This document shows, piece by piece, positions 40,479 through 50,499 of a stretch of DNA of 64,000 bases (positions are counted from its first letter, which is position 1; the number at the start of each line of letters is the position of its first letter). The DNA comes from Actinomyces faecalis. Its GTDB lineage: Bacteria > Actinomycetota > Actinomycetes > Actinomycetales > Actinomycetaceae. Where the stretch lies: assembly GCF_013184985.2 (NCBI RefSeq), contig NZ_CP063418.1:744001-808000 (forward strand). The letters run 5' to 3'. Made by a program: the position numbers and the translations under genes. Under the pieces are notes generated by a model. That model was not told the DNA's origin. It did not search any database and was given only the letters and a program-made list of their open reading frames with translations.

Positions 40479-41936
40479 ATGTCCTCCACCTCCTCACCCT
40501 CCGCTGCGCCCGAGGCCGGATCCGGCCTCATCGAGAACGCCGGGCTCGACGTCATCGCCGAGTCCGAGCGCAAGGGGCGCCCCTCCGACCTCTTCATGCC
40601 CTGGTTCGCAGCCAACATCTCCGTCCTGGGCCTGTCCTGGGGGTCATGGGTCCTCGGTTTCGGGCTGTCCTTCTGGCAGGCCGTGGTCGCCAGCGTCGTC
40701 GGGGTCGTGGTCTCCTTCGGCCTGTGCGGCGTCGTCGCCGTCCTGGGCAAGCGAGGCTCGGCTCCTACGCTCGCCCTGTCTCGCGCGGCCTTCGGCTACA
40801 ACGGCAACCGCCTCAGCGCCGCCATCTCCTGGATGCTCACCGTGGGCTGGGAGACCGTGCTGTGCGTCAGCGCCACGCTCGCCTCGGCCACAGTGCTGCA
40901 GGCGCTGGGCTGGCACAACCAGGTCGGTGCCCAGGTAGTCGGCTTCCTCATCACCGTGGGGCTGGCTGCCTCAGCCGGAATCCTCGGTTTCGACACCATC
41001 ATGAAGGTCCAGACCTGGATCACCTGGGCCACGGGCGCGCTGACCGTCATCTACCTCGTGCTCGTCGCTCCGCAGATCAGCTTCTCCGCGCTGTCGGAGC
41101 TTCCTGCGGGCAGCGCCGCCGCTGTCATCGGCGCCCTGGTCATGGTCGTCACGGGCTTCGGGCTCGGTTGGGTCAACGCCGCTGCGGACTACTCGCGCTA
41201 CCTGCCCCGCAAGGCCTCGACCGCCGGTGTCGTCGGCTGGACCACCTTCGGCTCCTCCCTGCCCGTGGTCGTCCTGGTCATCGCCGGCATCATGCTGGTA
41301 GGCAGCGACCCTGAGCTCGGCACCGCCATCGACTCTGACCCCATCGGCGCGCTGACCACCATCCTGCCCACCTGGTTCCTCGTGCCCTTCGCAGTCGTCG
41401 CGATCCTGGGACTGGCAGGCGGCATCATCATGGACCTGTACTCCTCGGGCCTGTCCCTGCTGGCTACGGGACTGCCCGTCAGGAGGCACGTGGCTACCGC
41501 GATCGACGCCACGATCATGACCGTGGGCACGATCGCCGTCATCGCGGGCGCGGACGACTTCCTTGGCCCCTTCCAGGGCTTCCTCACCACCCTGGGCGTG
41601 GTCATTGCTGCCTGGGCCGGTGTCATGATCGCCGAGGTCCTGCTGCGCAAGCGCGACTACGACGAGGCCGCGCTGGCCACGCCGAACGGTGTCTACGGCT
41701 CGGTCAACTGGGAGGCCGTGGGCCTGGTGCTCGTCGGCTCGCTCGCGGGCTGGGGCCTCGTGGTCAACTCCGCTGCCTCGTGGCTGTCCTGGCAGGGCTA
41801 CCTGCTCGCGCCCCTGGGCGGTCGCGAGGGCGCGTGGGCCTACGCCAACCTCGGCGTGCTGGCTGCCCTGGTCATCGGCCTGGTCGGTCACCTGGTGCTC
41901 GGTGCCTCCCGGGTGCGTCGTCAGGAAGGACGCTGA
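40479..41936 (+). CDS. NCS1-family nucleobase:cation symporter
   Basis: 485 residues, about twelve membrane spans. The N-terminal SDLFMPWFAANISVLGLSWG and FGYNGNRLSAAISWMLTVGWE are NCS1 (cytosine/purine permease) features, as is FGLGWVNAAADYSRYLPRKA in the middle. ATG at 40479 was chosen because AGAAGGGGA lies just upstream; a start at 40438 is possible. The downstream purine nucleoside phosphorylase gene begins 2 nt after its stop, so import of a purine base or nucleoside is likely. The exact substrate cannot be read. Confidence 0.88.
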   Translation: MSSTSSPSAAPEAGSGLIENAGLDVIAESERKGRPSDLFMPWFAANISVLGLSWGSWVLGFGLSFWQAVVASVVGVVVSFGLCGVVAVLGKRGSAPTLALSRAAFGYNGNRLSAAISWMLTVGWETVLCVSATLASATVLQALGWHNQVGAQVVGFLITVGLAASAGILGFDTIMKVQTWITWATGALTVIYLVLVAPQISFSALSELPAGSAAAVIGALVMVVTGFGLGWVNAAADYSRYLPRKASTAGVVGWTTFGSSLPVVVLVIAGIMLVGSDPELGTAIDSDPIGALTTILPTWFLVPFAVVAILGLAGGIIMDLYSSGLSLLATGLPVRRHVATAIDATIMTVGTIAVIAGADDFLGPFQGFLTTLGVVIAAWAGVMIAEVLLRKRDYDEAALATPNGVYGSVNWEAVGLVLVGSLAGWGLVVNSAASWLSWQGYLLAPLGGREGAWAYANLGVLAALVIGLVGHLVLGASRVRRQEGR

Positions 41937-41938
41937 GC

Positions 41939-42796
41939 ATGACGACGACGGATCCTGTCCTGCTCGAGGCGCTCACCCTCTCAGGCGGCGTGGACGGGCC
42001 TGGACCGGCCCTGGAGGCCGCTCACCAGATCGCGCGGCGCACCGGCACTGACCGCCACGACCTGCTCGTCGTGCTCGGCTCAGGGGCTGACGGTGCGTTG
42101 GAGGGCTGGGGTGAACCTGAGGCGACGCTGCCGCTGTCTGACCTGCCTGGTGTCCTGGCGCCGGTCGCCCCCGGCCACCGGGACCTGCTGGCCTCCTACC
42201 GTCGAGCCCTGCCGGGAGACGACGCCGCCAGCCTGCGTGTGCTCGTCGCCTACGGCCGCACGCACCTGTACGAGGGACACGGTCCCGCACCGGTCGTGGC
42301 GACGGCTCGTGCCGCAGCGGCAGCGGGCGTACGCGCTGCGGTGCTCGTCAACGCCAACGGGTGCCTGCGCGACTGGCACCTCGGCGACGTCATGGCGATC
42401 ACCGACCACCTCAACCTCACGGGCTTCTCGCCCTTTGACGGCACGGTCTTTGCGGACGTGCGTGAGGTCTGGGACCGGCGCCTGGCCCAGGTCCTGCGAG
42501 AGAGGACCGAGCGTGAGGGAACCTACGCGGCGCTGCGGGGCCCGGAGTACCAGACCATGGCGGAGACCCGGTTGCTGGCGGGAGGGGGAGCGGACGCCGT
42601 CGGCATGTCCACGGTCCTGGAGGCCATCGCCCTGCACCAGCTGGGCGTGCGCGTGGCTGGGATGAGCGTCGTCTCCGACCTGTCCTTCGCGGCCGACGCC
42701 ACGGACCCTCAGGAGGTCGTCCGCCTGGTCTCTGGCGCGCACCGCACCCTGGCTGACGGCGTGGACGCAGTCGTGGCCGAGCTCGCGCGCGCCTGA
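41939..42796 (+). CDS. punA: Purine nucleoside phosphorylase
   Basis: Cleaves purine nucleosides with phosphate in nucleotide salvage. 285 residues, trimeric (PNP/MTAP) class: LVVLGSGADG near residue 43 (phosphate loop), RTHLYEGHGPAPVVA, VLVNANGCLRDWHLGDVMAI with the substrate Asn region, GPEYQTMAETRLL (Glu of the base site) and VGMSTVLEAIALHQLGVRVA. Start 2 nt after the permease stop, so one transport-salvage operon. Confidence 0.92.
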   Translation: MTTTDPVLLEALTLSGGVDGPGPALEAAHQIARRTGTDRHDLLVVLGSGADGALEGWGEPEATLPLSDLPGVLAPVAPGHRDLLASYRRALPGDDAASLRVLVAYGRTHLYEGHGPAPVVATARAAAAAGVRAAVLVNANGCLRDWHLGDVMAITDHLNLTGFSPFDGTVFADVREVWDRRLAQVLRERTEREGTYAALRGPEYQTMAETRLLAGGGADAVGMSTVLEAIALHQLGVRVAGMSVVSDLSFAADATDPQEVVRLVSGAHRTLADGVDAVVAELARA

Positions 42797-42899
42797 CTGA
42801 CGCCAGGGCCTCTCACTGTGTCCAGGTACCTGGTCCCGCTGCCTGGACTAGGACGCCCGTCCCCGTGCCGGGCGCTGCGCTCCCGGCTAGCCTGGTCCC

Positions 42900-44321
<1,422 letters not shown>

Positions 44322-44340
44322 TCGTGCTGCGCTCGCGGGC

Positions 44341-44365
44341 TGTGCCGGGCTAGCAGCCCGGCACA
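44341..44365 (+). terminator. First hairpin after fumC
   Basis: Perfect 11-bp arms TGTGCCGGGCT and AGCCCGGCACA with a 3-nt loop, 19 nt after the fumC stop. Confidence 0.75.
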
Positions 44366-44390
44366 GGACCCGCTGCCGCGTGCAGTACTG

Positions 44391-44439
44391 GACGACGGCG
44401 CCCCGCACCTTTTCCTGCAAGGTGCGGGGCGCCGTCGTC
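44391..44439. terminator. Second, very strong hairpin after fumC
   Basis: Perfect 21-bp arms at 44391-44411 and 44419-44439 with a 7-nt loop (TTCCTGC). Insulates fumC from the following transporter gene. Confidence 0.82.
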
Positions 44440-44457
44440 ATGTGAGGCACGTCAAGA

Positions 44458-44488
44458 TGCGTACAAAAATAAAAAGTGCGTACACTTT
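44458..44488 (+). promoter_or_regulatory. Operator candidate upstream of the MFS/carboxylesterase operon
   Basis: Direct repeat TGCGTACA at 44458-44465 and 44477-44484, the second lying inside the palindrome AAAGTG-CGTA-CACTTT (44473-44488). A likely binding site for the GntR regulator encoded convergently at the other end of the operon. Confidence 0.45.
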
Positions 44489-44539
44489 AGGTGGTTCTTC
44501 CGTCCTGGAAGAATCTCCCTCCGCACAAGGAAGTGTCCT

Positions 44540-45820
44540 GTGAAGCGCATTCACTACGCCTGGTGGGTCTTCGTTGCCTGCTGCGTCCTGTCCGTTGTCG
44601 GCTTCGGACTGACCATCAACACCGCTAGCCTGTACTGGACGGCCATCGCCAAGGACCTGGGGGTGACGATCTCGCAGGTCTCCCTCATGTCCACCATCGG
44701 CTCCCTGGCCGGCGCCGCGATCCTGGCCGTCACCGGTCAGCTCTTCGCCAAGGTCGACGCCCGCATCCTGCTGACCACCTCCTTCGCCCTGACCGCGGCG
44801 ACCTACCTGCTGGGCGCCACGGCCCACGACATGTGGGTCCTCTACCTCGTGGGCCTGGTCCAGGGCGTGACCAAGACGGTGGCGGTCTCCATGTCCATCG
44901 CCATCCTGCTGGCCAACTGGTTCGAGAAGCAGCTGGGTCTGGTCATGGGGATCACCGGGGCGCTCACCGCTGTGGGTGGCTCGATCTTCTCCCCGATGGT
45001 GGGATCGTGGATCGCTCAGGACGGTTGGCGCCAGGCCTACGTGCTGACCGCGATCGTCATGAGTGTGACGATCCTGCCGTTCACCATCTTCATCACGCGC
45101 CTGCGCCGGCCCGGTGTCGACACCCCCTACGGCTACGACCCGACCACGGGCGCGGAGCAGTCGGCCGACTCCGGCGTCCTGGCACGTCGCGCCTACCGCA
45201 GCGCTCCCTTCGTCGGCTTCGTCGTCATCGTGCTCCTGCTCCAGGGCGTGGCCTCCCTGGTCCAGCACGTACCGACCTACCTCAACCTCGGTGGCCTGTC
45301 CGAGGTGGCGACCGGCGCCGTCTTCTCCGCGCTCCTGCTGGGTGCGGCAGCGGGCAAGCTCGTTATCGGAGTGCTGCTGGACCACGTGCCGGCTCCTGTC
45401 GCCCTGGCTGTCTTCGCGCTGATCGGTGGCGGCGGCTGGGCGGGCCTCCTCCTGGTCTCCGGTCAGAGCCCACTGTCGGTGGCCTCCTTCGCCGCCGGTA
45501 TGGGCCAGGGCTTCGCGCTGGTGGGCCTGCCGCTGCTGGTGCGGCGTGTCTTCGGCGGCCTGGACTACGCCACGATCTGGTCCACCGTCTCCCTGTTCGG
45601 GGCGCTGGGCAACGCCATCATGGTCTATGTCCACGGCCTGCTCCACGACTCCACCGGAGGCTACGAGCTGTCCCTGACCATCAACGTCGTCTCCTACGCG
45701 GTGGCCTACGCCCTGGTGCTGCTGGTCATCGTCGCCGGTCGCAGGCTCGTCTTCGACCGAGCCGGCTCGCGTGAGGACGCCAGCAAGGCCGCCCAGGTCG
45801 GCGACGAGGCGGTGGCCTGA
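44540..45820 (+). CDS. MFS transporter, OxlT-like branch
   Basis: 426 residues with twelve membrane spans. HYAWWVFVACCVLSVVGFGL start, VSLMSTIGSLAGAAILAVTG, and NWFEKQLGLVMGITGALTAV are typical of the oxalate/formate-type antiporters of the major facilitator superfamily. GTG start at 44540 with AAGGAAG upstream. One nt separates its stop from the carboxylesterase GTG. The substrate is probably an organic acid or ester-derived compound; inferred from neighbours only. Confidence 0.85.
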   Translation: MKRIHYAWWVFVACCVLSVVGFGLTINTASLYWTAIAKDLGVTISQVSLMSTIGSLAGAAILAVTGQLFAKVDARILLTTSFALTAATYLLGATAHDMWVLYLVGLVQGVTKTVAVSMSIAILLANWFEKQLGLVMGITGALTAVGGSIFSPMVGSWIAQDGWRQAYVLTAIVMSVTILPFTIFITRLRRPGVDTPYGYDPTTGAEQSADSGVLARRAYRSAPFVGFVVIVLLLQGVASLVQHVPTYLNLGGLSEVATGAVFSALLLGAAAGKLVIGVLLDHVPAPVALAVFALIGGGGWAGLLLVSGQSPLSVASFAAGMGQGFALVGLPLLVRRVFGGLDYATIWSTVSLFGALGNAIMVYVHGLLHDSTGGYELSLTINVVSYAVAYALVLLVIVAGRRLVFDRAGSREDASKAAQVGDEAVA

Positions 45821-45821
45821 C

Positions 45822-47339
45822 GTGCACGAGGACGCGAGCACACAGACCCGCGTGCCTGAGGGCGCGACCATCCAGGCCTCCACCGGCCCGGTGCGTCGCT
45901 GGGCGGGGATCCGGTACGCCAGCGCTGAGCGCTTCGAGCCTGCGCGGGCAGTGGACGTCCTGCCGAAGGAGGCCCTGACCCCGGGGCCCGCCCCGGCGCA
46001 GCCCCTGCCCTACTACGAGGACCCGGGTGCGCCGGTGAGCGAGGACTGCCTCAACCTCACCGTCTGGGCGCCGCTGGAGACGCCCGAGGATCCTCTTCCG
46101 GTGGTCGTGTGGATCTACGGTGGCGGCTTCGAGCACGGCGCCAACTCCTCAGCCTTCTCCGACGCCTCAGCGCTGGCTGGCACCGGCAGGGTCATCTCGG
46201 TGGCTCCCAACTACCGTACCGGTGTCCTGGGCTTCCTCTCGCTGTCCCACCTGGGCGGTTACGACGGCGCCTCCAACCTCGGTCTTCGCGACGCCGTGCT
46301 TGCCCTGCGCTGGATCCAGCGCCACATCGCAGCCTTCGGTGGGGACCCGAGCCGAGTCACGGTCGTGGGGGAGAGCGCTGGAGCCTTCATTGCCGGTGCG
46401 CTTCCTGCTGTTGACGAGGCGTCAGGGCTCTACTCCGGGCTCGTCCTCGCCTCGGGCGGTATGAGCCGTGTCGTCCCCGGATGGCGTGCCAAGGAGATGA
46501 CGGCGGCCTTCCTGCGTGAGCTTGACGTCGAGAGCGATCCCCAGGCCCTGCGTACCGCCACGCTGGACGACCTCTTCTCGGCCCAGCCGACAATCGCCGT
46601 CTCGGACATCGGTCAGCGCAACTCCACCGCGCCCCAGGCGCTGGGAATTGTGAACGACTCTGCCGAGCCCACCGGCGTGCTCACCATGCACCCCATGCGC
46701 GCGCTGGAAGCGGGCCGGGCGGCCTCGACGCCGATCCTCGTGTGCTCCACCCGGGACGAGATCTCGGCGTTCCGCAACCCCGAGGTCTTCGACCCGGCGG
46801 ACCTGGAAACCGTGCGTGGCGAGATCGAGGACCTGGGGGTCGAACGGACACAGGCTGAGGCCCTGGTGACGCACTACGCGAGCCTTCCTGAGACTCCGAC
46901 GGGGGAGGCGGGCAGCACGCCAGGGCTGGTACGTCAGCGTATGCTCACCGACTGGATCTACCGCCTCCCGGCTGCACGAGCCGCGCTGGCTCAGGCCGCG
47001 GCCGGCGGCACCGCCTACCTGGCGATGACCGGGCGGGCCGACGGCGCCCAGGCGGGTCACGCCTGCGACGGTCCAGGGCTGCTGGGGGCCAGCTGGCCGC
47101 AGTCCACCCCGGCGATGAGGGCCCGTGACGACCAGGTGCGCGGCTGGGTGCTGGACATGGCGACCAGTGGTGACCCTGGCTGGCCTGCGCTGCCCACCGG
47201 TGAGGCCTTGGCTGCCAGGCGCGCTGAAGAGCTTGCTCTGGGCCAGGGCGCCGCCGTCGCCGTGGCGGGCGAGGACTTCGACGCGGCCGGTGACTACCGG
47301 ACGATGACCGAGCTGTGGCGCGGGGTCGACCGGCCCTGA
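45822..47339 (+). CDS. Type B carboxylesterase
   Basis: 505 residues. SEDCLNLTVWAP, VVVWIYGGGFEHGANSS (oxyanion hole) and VTVVGESAGAFIAGALPA with the GESAG nucleophile Ser define the carboxylesterase/para-nitrobenzyl esterase family. STRDEIS may supply the acidic residue and GHACD (about residue 410) the His. No signal peptide, so cytoplasmic. Starts 1 nt after the MFS transporter stop; together they look like an uptake-and-hydrolysis unit for an ester. Confidence 0.88.
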   Translation: MHEDASTQTRVPEGATIQASTGPVRRWAGIRYASAERFEPARAVDVLPKEALTPGPAPAQPLPYYEDPGAPVSEDCLNLTVWAPLETPEDPLPVVVWIYGGGFEHGANSSAFSDASALAGTGRVISVAPNYRTGVLGFLSLSHLGGYDGASNLGLRDAVLALRWIQRHIAAFGGDPSRVTVVGESAGAFIAGALPAVDEASGLYSGLVLASGGMSRVVPGWRAKEMTAAFLRELDVESDPQALRTATLDDLFSAQPTIAVSDIGQRNSTAPQALGIVNDSAEPTGVLTMHPMRALEAGRAASTPILVCSTRDEISAFRNPEVFDPADLETVRGEIEDLGVERTQAEALVTHYASLPETPTGEAGSTPGLVRQRMLTDWIYRLPAARAALAQAAAGGTAYLAMTGRADGAQAGHACDGPGLLGASWPQSTPAMRARDDQVRGWVLDMATSGDPGWPALPTGEALAARRAEELALGQGAAVAVAGEDFDAAGDYRTMTELWRGVDRP

Positions 47340-47436
47340 GCCTGTCTGCGCCTGTCTGCGCTGCCTGGCAGGTCGGACGACGCAGCGACGTCAAGCACTG
47401 ACCGGCCCGCCCAGGCGACGTCGTCGGACGAGCACG

Positions 47437-47475
47437 AGGTGGCGGGGACCCCCGTAACGGGGGTCCCCGCCACCT
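47437..47475. terminator. Bidirectional terminator
   Basis: Perfect 17-bp arms at 47437-47453 and 47459-47475 with loop GTAAC, between the carboxylesterase (plus) and the GntR gene (minus). Confidence 0.85.
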
Positions 47476-47488
47476 GCGTCTACGGCTC

Positions 47489-48112
47489 CTAGTCAGCCAT
47501 AGAGGCCAGCAGGGCGTCACGAGCGTCGCGCAGGTGCTGGCAGAAGAGACCGGCCAGCCTGGCGGGGTCGCGCTGGTCGATCGCCTCGATCATCTGGCGG
47601 TGCTCGTCGTCAGCCTTGGCCCGCCCGCCGAGCGTGCCGATGTTGAGCGCCGAGTAGGGCTGAGAGGCTCCTAGCAGCTGGACGCACAGCGCCTGCGTGC
47701 GAGGGCGCTCGGCCAGGGTGTACAGCGCCTGGTGGAACTCGTAATTCGCCTCCAGCCAGTCGCCGTGCTCCTTGGCTGTCTGCGTGGCCGCGGCGAGCGC
47801 GCGCAGGCTGGTCAGCGAGCGGGGAGAGGCGGCGTCGACCACCGGAGCGGCCAGCGTCGGCTCGACGGCGATACGGAGGTCGTAGAGCTCGGCCACCTCA
47901 GCGGGCGTCAGGGACCGGACCACGGCACGGCGTCCGGGCCGCAGTTCCACCAGGCCCTCGCCGGCCAGGACCGCCAAGGCCTCGCGCAACGGGTTACGAG
48001 ACACCTCGAAGTGTCGGGCGAGCTCGTCCTGGGGCAGCAGGCTGCCTGGAGCGAGCTCACCCTGGCGGATGGCTCGGCGCAGCGCCGAGGTAATGCGTTC
48101 AGGAGCGGTCAC
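47489..48112 (-). CDS. GntR-family (FCD-type) transcriptional regulator
   Basis: 207 residues from the GTG at 48112, supported by GGAGGAG about 6 nt upstream. N-terminal winged helix ITSALRRAIRQGELAPGSLL, HFEVSRNPLREALAVLAGEG; C-terminal helical FCD domain with LYDLRIAVEPTLA and the metal/ligand His pattern (NYEFHQALY, AINQ/IDQRDP, FCQHLRDARD). Such regulators usually respond to a carboxylic acid. Likely controls the adjacent transporter-esterase operon. Confidence 0.88.
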   Translation of the reverse strand: MTAPERITSALRRAIRQGELAPGSLLPQDELARHFEVSRNPLREALAVLAGEGLVELRPGRRAVVRSLTPAEVAELYDLRIAVEPTLAAPVVDAASPRSLTSLRALAAATQTAKEHGDWLEANYEFHQALYTLAERPRTQALCVQLLGASQPYSALNIGTLGGRAKADDEHRQMIEAIDQRDPARLAGLFCQHLRDARDALLASMAD

Positions 48113-48492
48113 GAGGTTCTCCTCCGGGTGTGCTGCGCCGTCAGGTCGCGGGCACCTGAACCCTACACGGGCCCCGGCAGGGCCAGGGAGCAGGTGAGGG
48201 GCTAGAGGCTGACAGGCGGTTCTCCTCCGCGACACCTGCCTCCTCCAGGGCACGCAGGCTCCTAGGGCCTGGCCATCGGCCTTGGGGAAGCGGGTACGAC
48301 ACGAGAGGTTCCGGTGAGCCGGACGACCACCTAGATGCGAGGCGGCGTGTTCTGGTGGTTGGGGCGTGCATTCAACTCATCGCGGCGTGCCTGTGTCGAG
48401 GCGGCGTGCCGGCAGACGTTTCTGGGCACGCCCTCATCGCACAAGCACGCCGTCAGCGAGCTGGTGCACGCCGAGAGCGGGGTGAGGGGCAG

Positions 48493-48998
48493 GTGAGCCG
48501 CCTCCTGCACGCTCTGGAGTACCTGTGCGAGCCCGCGCACTGGTCCGGCGCCCTGGGTATCGCGGTCCTGCTGGCCCAGCACGTGAGCTACACCCTGGTC
48601 ACGCTCACGCTGGCCAGCCTCCTTGGCCTGCCTCTGGGCTGCTGGGTCGGCCATACCGGGCGGGGGCGGCCTGTCAGGAGCAGCACGCGCCCTGCCCACC
48701 CTCGGACTGGTCACGCTCTTCGCGCTGGCCCTGGGCATCGGGCTGAGCGCACCCTTGCTCGCACTGGTCGTCCTGTCCCTGCCCAGTATCCTGACCAGCG
48801 CGTACACGGCCGTGGGGTCTGCTGATCCTGAGGCTGTTGACGGGGCGCGCGCCTGTGGGATGAGTGAGGCCCAGGTCCTGCTGCACGCCGAGCTGCCTCC
48901 AGGAGCTGCGCACGCTCAACAGTCGGTCGACCGTTGACGGGCTCGATTCCGCGGTGATCGCCAAGGAGTGGCTGACCGAGCACGAGCTGGTGGGCTGA
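48493..48998 (+). pseudogene. Decayed osmoprotectant ABC transporter (permease joined to binding-protein tail)
   Basis: From the GTG at 48493, ALEYLCEPAHWSGALGIAVL, then LASLLGLPLGCWVGHTGRG matches the start of OpuC/ProW-type permeases. After a frameshift at about 48665 the homology continues in the next frame (ARALPTLGLVTLFALALGIG, VGSADPEAVDGARACGMSEA, QVLLHAELP). From about 48905 the text becomes LRTLNSRSTVDGLDSAVIA, KEWLTEHELVG, the typical C-terminus of the cognate glycine betaine/choline-binding protein. The middle of the operon is deleted. Confidence 0.8.
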
Positions 48999-49007
48999 GC
49001 CCAGGGA

Positions 49008-50021
49008 TCAGTGGCGGGTGGGTGCGGCTGTTGAGGCGCGCTCCACGAGGCGAGGGACGAGAATCTGCTCGCTGGGTAGGTATTCGCGTGCCGCGCGGCC
49101 GATCGCCCTGTCCAGTGCCATCTTGGCCATGAGCGGGGCATTTTGATCGATGGTGGTCAGAGGCACCTGCGCCGAGGCTGATCGGCGGGCATTGTCGAAG
49201 CCGATAACGCTCACTCGCCCTGGAATGTCCACCCCAGCTGTCAGCAACCCCTGCATCAGGCCCGAGGCCACGCGGTCGTTAAAGGCGACGACCGCCGTCG
49301 GAAGTGGTGCGGAGCGCTCCAGCAGCTCGGCGGCGGCTCTCAATCCATCCTCGCGCTCCAGGCCTCCATGGAGGATCTCGCCGTGCTCTGCCAGGCCGTG
49401 GCGCGCCATGGCCTGGTGGTAACCAGCCTCCCGCTGTACGGAGGAGGGGACCTGGGCGCCATTGACGTGGACGATCCGTGAGTGGCCTAGCGACACGAGG
49501 TGGTCCACCGCCAGGGCCATCCCGCCAGCGTCGTCGACTCTGACGACGTCGACATCCTTGGACTCCAGCGGGCGTGCAACCGTCACCACAGGGACTTCGT
49601 CGGCCAGCAGGCGAAGACGGGCGGTGCCCAGCTGCGGGCCGAGCATGATGAGTGACTCGCACCGGTCGCGCAGCAGTGTCTCTGCTGCCCGGCGGTCATC
49701 GATGCCGGGTACCACCGCGGACAGGACCAGCTCGTGCTCGGTGTGCTGGGCGGCGGCGTACAGGCCCTCAACGAGCTCAGCGTGGAAGGGCTGGTGAACG
49801 CCGAAGGTGACTCCGATAAGTCCGGAGTGGGATCGGCGTAGAGCCCGGGCCCGCTGGTCAGGACGGTAGCCCAGACGTTTGGCCACTGCCTTGATACGAC
49901 GTCGGGACTCCTGGGAGGCTCCGGCGGCGTCGCGCATGACGATGGAGGCTAGCGAGACCGAGCAGTTGGCCTCGCGTGCCACATCGACGAGGGTCACAGC
50001 ACTCTTGCGTGGGGTGGGCAT
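49008..50021 (-). CDS. LacI-family regulator of the first cyclitol/sugar operon
   Basis: 337 residues. Helix-turn-helix VTLVDVAREANCSVSLASIV at residues 9-28 with the hinge RRRIKAVAKRLGYRPDQRAR, then the periplasmic-binding-like sensor domain (LIGVTFGVHQPFHAELVEGL, SVIGFDNARRSASAQVPLTT). Closely related to the second LacI protein at 55349. Divergent from the dehydrogenase gene. An AGAACGTTCT palindrome (50066-50075) precedes it and another precedes the operon, so it probably controls both. Confidence 0.9.
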   Translation of the reverse strand: MPTPRKSAVTLVDVAREANCSVSLASIVMRDAAGASQESRRRIKAVAKRLGYRPDQRARALRRSHSGLIGVTFGVHQPFHAELVEGLYAAAQHTEHELVLSAVVPGIDDRRAAETLLRDRCESLIMLGPQLGTARLRLLADEVPVVTVARPLESKDVDVVRVDDAGGMALAVDHLVSLGHSRIVHVNGAQVPSSVQREAGYHQAMARHGLAEHGEILHGGLEREDGLRAAAELLERSAPLPTAVVAFNDRVASGLMQGLLTAGVDIPGRVSVIGFDNARRSASAQVPLTTIDQNAPLMAKMALDRAIGRAAREYLPSEQILVPRLVERASTAAPTRH

Positions 50022-50065
50022 AGGGCCTCTGTGTGGTGTCTGGAGAGCGGATGCGTGAGGAATCT

Positions 50066-50075
50066 AGAACGTTCT
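50066..50075. promoter_or_regulatory. LacI-type operator, regulator side
   Basis: Perfect palindrome AGAACGTTCT, 45 bp before the lacI start, in context TCTAGAACGTTCTGG. Confidence 0.65.
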
Positions 50076-50326
50076 GGCATAGGTTGCAAGCAGTAGATTG
50101 TTGAGAATCAAGGAAAAAGTGGCGATCTGTGGTGAGAGGTGAGGGAAGGGTTGCGCGGCGTGGAACGTGCTTCGTGTGCGGGTGACTGGCCCGTTCGTGG
50201 AGGGCGAGGACGGAACCGCTTCCCCCTCCTGGCTGGCGCCGCGGTCGTGTGGTCCGCGCTCCGCCACACGTGATACCCGTGCAGGAGGTAATGGCACTGC
50301 TGACGGCCTAGAAGAGTTAAAAATCT

Positions 50327-50336
50327 AGAACGTTCT
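50327..50336. promoter_or_regulatory. LacI-type operator, operon side
   Basis: Second identical palindrome AGAACGTTCT, in context TCTAGAACGTTCTTA, 164 bp before the dehydrogenase start. The interval 50076-50499 is the AT-rich divergent promoter region and has no gene. Confidence 0.68.
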
Positions 50337-50499
50337 TACGAAACTTTGAGAACAAAAATTCGCTTAATAACAGACGAAAGTCGCCATCTATCTTGAGAGA
50401 AGATGAGGGTAGGAGCGCAATCAGTCTGCAACGTGCTAGTTTCCTCTCGTCGCCAGGTGGCGATGCTGCTACCAGATATGACCTGACGAAGGAGTCATC

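Noticed and set aside
42810..42865. Terminator between punA and fumC
   Set aside because: Only short imperfect CCAGG pairings; not strong enough to call.
44438..45883. Long open frame antisense to the MFS transporter
   Set aside because: Asp/Gln/Gly/His-rich composition is typical of antisense reading of a membrane protein gene.
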